NCBI GenBank assembly: GCA_005884985.1
Contig: VAYK01000027.1
Span: forward strand, 1 to 6,004
From: Actinomycetota bacterium
GTDB taxonomy: Bacteria > Actinomycetota > Thermoleophilia > Solirubrobacterales > 70-9
Length of the DNA stretch: 6,004 nt
Direction: 5' to 3'
Below the pieces are notes generated by a model that was given only the letters and a program-made list of their open reading frames with translations, ran no database searches and was not told the DNA's origin. The position numbers and the translations under genes are program-made. Positions 5,330-6,004 of this stretch are shown here, in pieces (within the stretch, counting starts at the first letter, position 1; each line of letters opens with the position of its first letter).

Positions 5330-6004
5330 ATGAGCACTCTCGCCCATACTGAGTCGGCTGCGCGGCCCTCTCATTTGCGGGCTCACCTGAGCGCCTACCT
5401 GCTCGGTGGCGGCGCGACGAGCGCCCTGACCGCTGGCGCGCTGGTGGTCTTCCTCTCGCTGGCCACCTTCGTCGCTTTTAACGGCGTCCCGTTCGGAGGG
5501 TCCAGCGAGGACTCCGGAGCCGCGTACCTCGGCGCCAACTCCGCGGCCACGCCCACGGCGGCCAGCTCGGCGGCGGCGGCCGCCCTTGGCGGGGCGCACG
5601 CCGCGGTGGCAAAGGATCCGGTCCCCGGCTCGCGTGCCGGTGGCTTCGGCGGCGGCGTTTCCGGCCGCTCCGGCGGCGGCTCTTCCGGTAATGGCTCCAG
5701 CGGCGGCTCGGGCGGCGGCAACCCCTCCAGCGGGCCTTCCGGCGGCGGCTCCACCGGTTCGGGGAGCGGCTCCACCGGTCTGGGCGGCACGGGCGTCACT
5801 TCGCCCGACGTCCCGTCGGTGCCCACCCCGCCCTCGGCTTCCGGGCCCGTCAGCGGCGCCGTGCAAGGCGTCGACAACGCTGCGGGCACCAACCTGTCCG
5901 GGCCGATCAGCGGCGCCACGGGTGCCGTCGACGGCGCCGCGACCGGCGCCGTCGACCAAGCCGGCGGTGCGGTCGGCCATCCCCACCTGGGTGACCAGGT
6001 CGGT
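5330..6004 (+). CDS. Gly-rich single-pass membrane protein, paralog copy 2 (3' end beyond window)
   Basis: The frame is open for 225 codons to the right edge with no stop. The architecture is that of the preceding gene: a polar and basic N-terminus, the same membrane helix (about 27-50, GATSALTAGALVVFLSLATF), GAAYLGAN at 63-70 and AVAKDPVPGS four residues later than in copy 1. The Gly/Ser linker is net 18 residues longer and contains a 7-codon repeat (GCGGCTCCACCGGT at 5745 and 5766). The C-terminal block has VQGVDNAAGTNLSG and GHPHLGDQVG. By comparison with copy 1 only about 15 residues should be missing. ATG at 5330 was chosen because it falls exactly 884 bp from the copy 1 start and aligns the two N-termini without a gap. 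No ribosome-binding sequence is visible, since the 22-bp palindrome fills that space. Function is unknown; an N-in, C-out surface protein is inferred. The different operator suggests different regulation from copy 1. Confidence 0.82.
   Translation, partial: MSTLAHTESAARPSHLRAHLSAYLLGGGATSALTAGALVVFLSLATFVAFNGVPFGGSSEDSGAAYLGANSAATPTAASSAAAAALGGAHAAVAKDPVPGSRAGGFGGGVSGRSGGGSSGNGSSGGSGGGNPSSGPSGGGSTGSGSGSTGLGGTGVTSPDVPSVPTPPSASGPVSGAVQGVDNAAGTNLSGPISGATGAVDGAATGAVDQAGGAVGHPHLGDQVG

Larger units (their letters stand above)
4403..6004 (+). repeat. Tandem gene duplication (promoter plus coding region, two diverged copies)
   Basis: Copy 1 (4403-5096) and copy 2 (5287-6004, cut by the edge) align without a gap at an offset of 884 bp from the -10 region through the N-terminal coding half. 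The offset becomes 896 at a 30-bp identical block (4707-4736 and 5603-5632) and 950 in the C-terminal block (4914 against 5864). All indels are therefore multiples of three and lie in the Ala-rich stretch and the Gly/Ser linker. Identity at silent positions in the conserved blocks suggests a fairly recent duplication or ongoing gene conversion. More copies may lie beyond 6004. Confidence 0.85.

Noticed and set aside
4740..5860. Gly-rich linkers considered as collagen-like or PE_PGRS-like domains
   Set aside because: There is no regular Gly-X-Y triplet register with proline, and no PE domain; they look like flexible linkers.
3996..5986. Minus-strand open frames antisense to the M23 gene and the Gly-rich paralogs that resemble each other
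   Set aside because: Their mutual similarity is explained by the tandem duplication read on the other strand; no start signals or protein motifs support them.

Overview
The window is high-GC DNA (roughly 70% by eye) with Ala/Arg/Gly-rich proteins, weak or absent Shine-Dalgarno sequences and TAnnnT-type -10 boxes. Together with a protein carrying a TKNTTRVAG cell-wall-binding repeat and a c-di-AMP riboswitch ahead of a cell-wall hydrolase, this suggests an actinobacterium, most likely of the Thermoleophilia/Solirubrobacterales type. The lineage is inferred from style and was not tested by a search. It looks like ordinary chromosome: there are no insertion sequences, phage genes, tRNAs or CRISPR arrays.

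Layout. Positions 1-252 (minus strand) hold the 5' part of a membrane-anchored protein with a cell-wall-binding type 2 repeat, running off the left edge. A divergent 226-bp intergenic region carries a -10-like box and a TetR-type palindrome (403-418) ahead of an acyl-CoA dehydrogenase (479-1876). A CDF-family zinc/cation exporter follows (1954-2919, possibly from 1924). Next comes a self-consistent regulatory unit: an extended -10 promoter (2959-2987), a c-di-AMP (ydaO-yuaA) riboswitch aptamer (about 2999-3141) and, within about 10-15 nt of it, the start of a secreted coiled-coil M23 metallopeptidase (3150-4331).

The right third (4380-6004) is a tandem pair of paralogous genes of unrecognised family (4446-5096, and 5330 to beyond the right edge). 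Each encodes a short basic N-terminus, one transmembrane segment, a Gly/Ser-rich linker and a conserved C-terminal block. The promoter -10 region, leader length and N-terminal half are co-linear at a fixed offset of 884 bp, so the promoter was duplicated with the gene. The copies differ in the linker (net +66 bp in copy 2) and in their control elements. Copy 1 has a short palindrome sharing its GACTG/CAGTC arms with the acyl-CoA dehydrogenase operator; copy 2 has a perfect 22-bp palindrome between its -10 box and its start codon.

Functionally, most of the window concerns the cell envelope: a wall-binding protein, a peptidoglycan hydrolase under c-di-AMP control, two anchored Gly-rich surface proteins and a metal exporter, plus one lipid or acyl-CoA catabolic enzyme. 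The parts most worth following up are the paralog pair with its diverged operators and the riboswitch placed almost against the hydrolase start codon.
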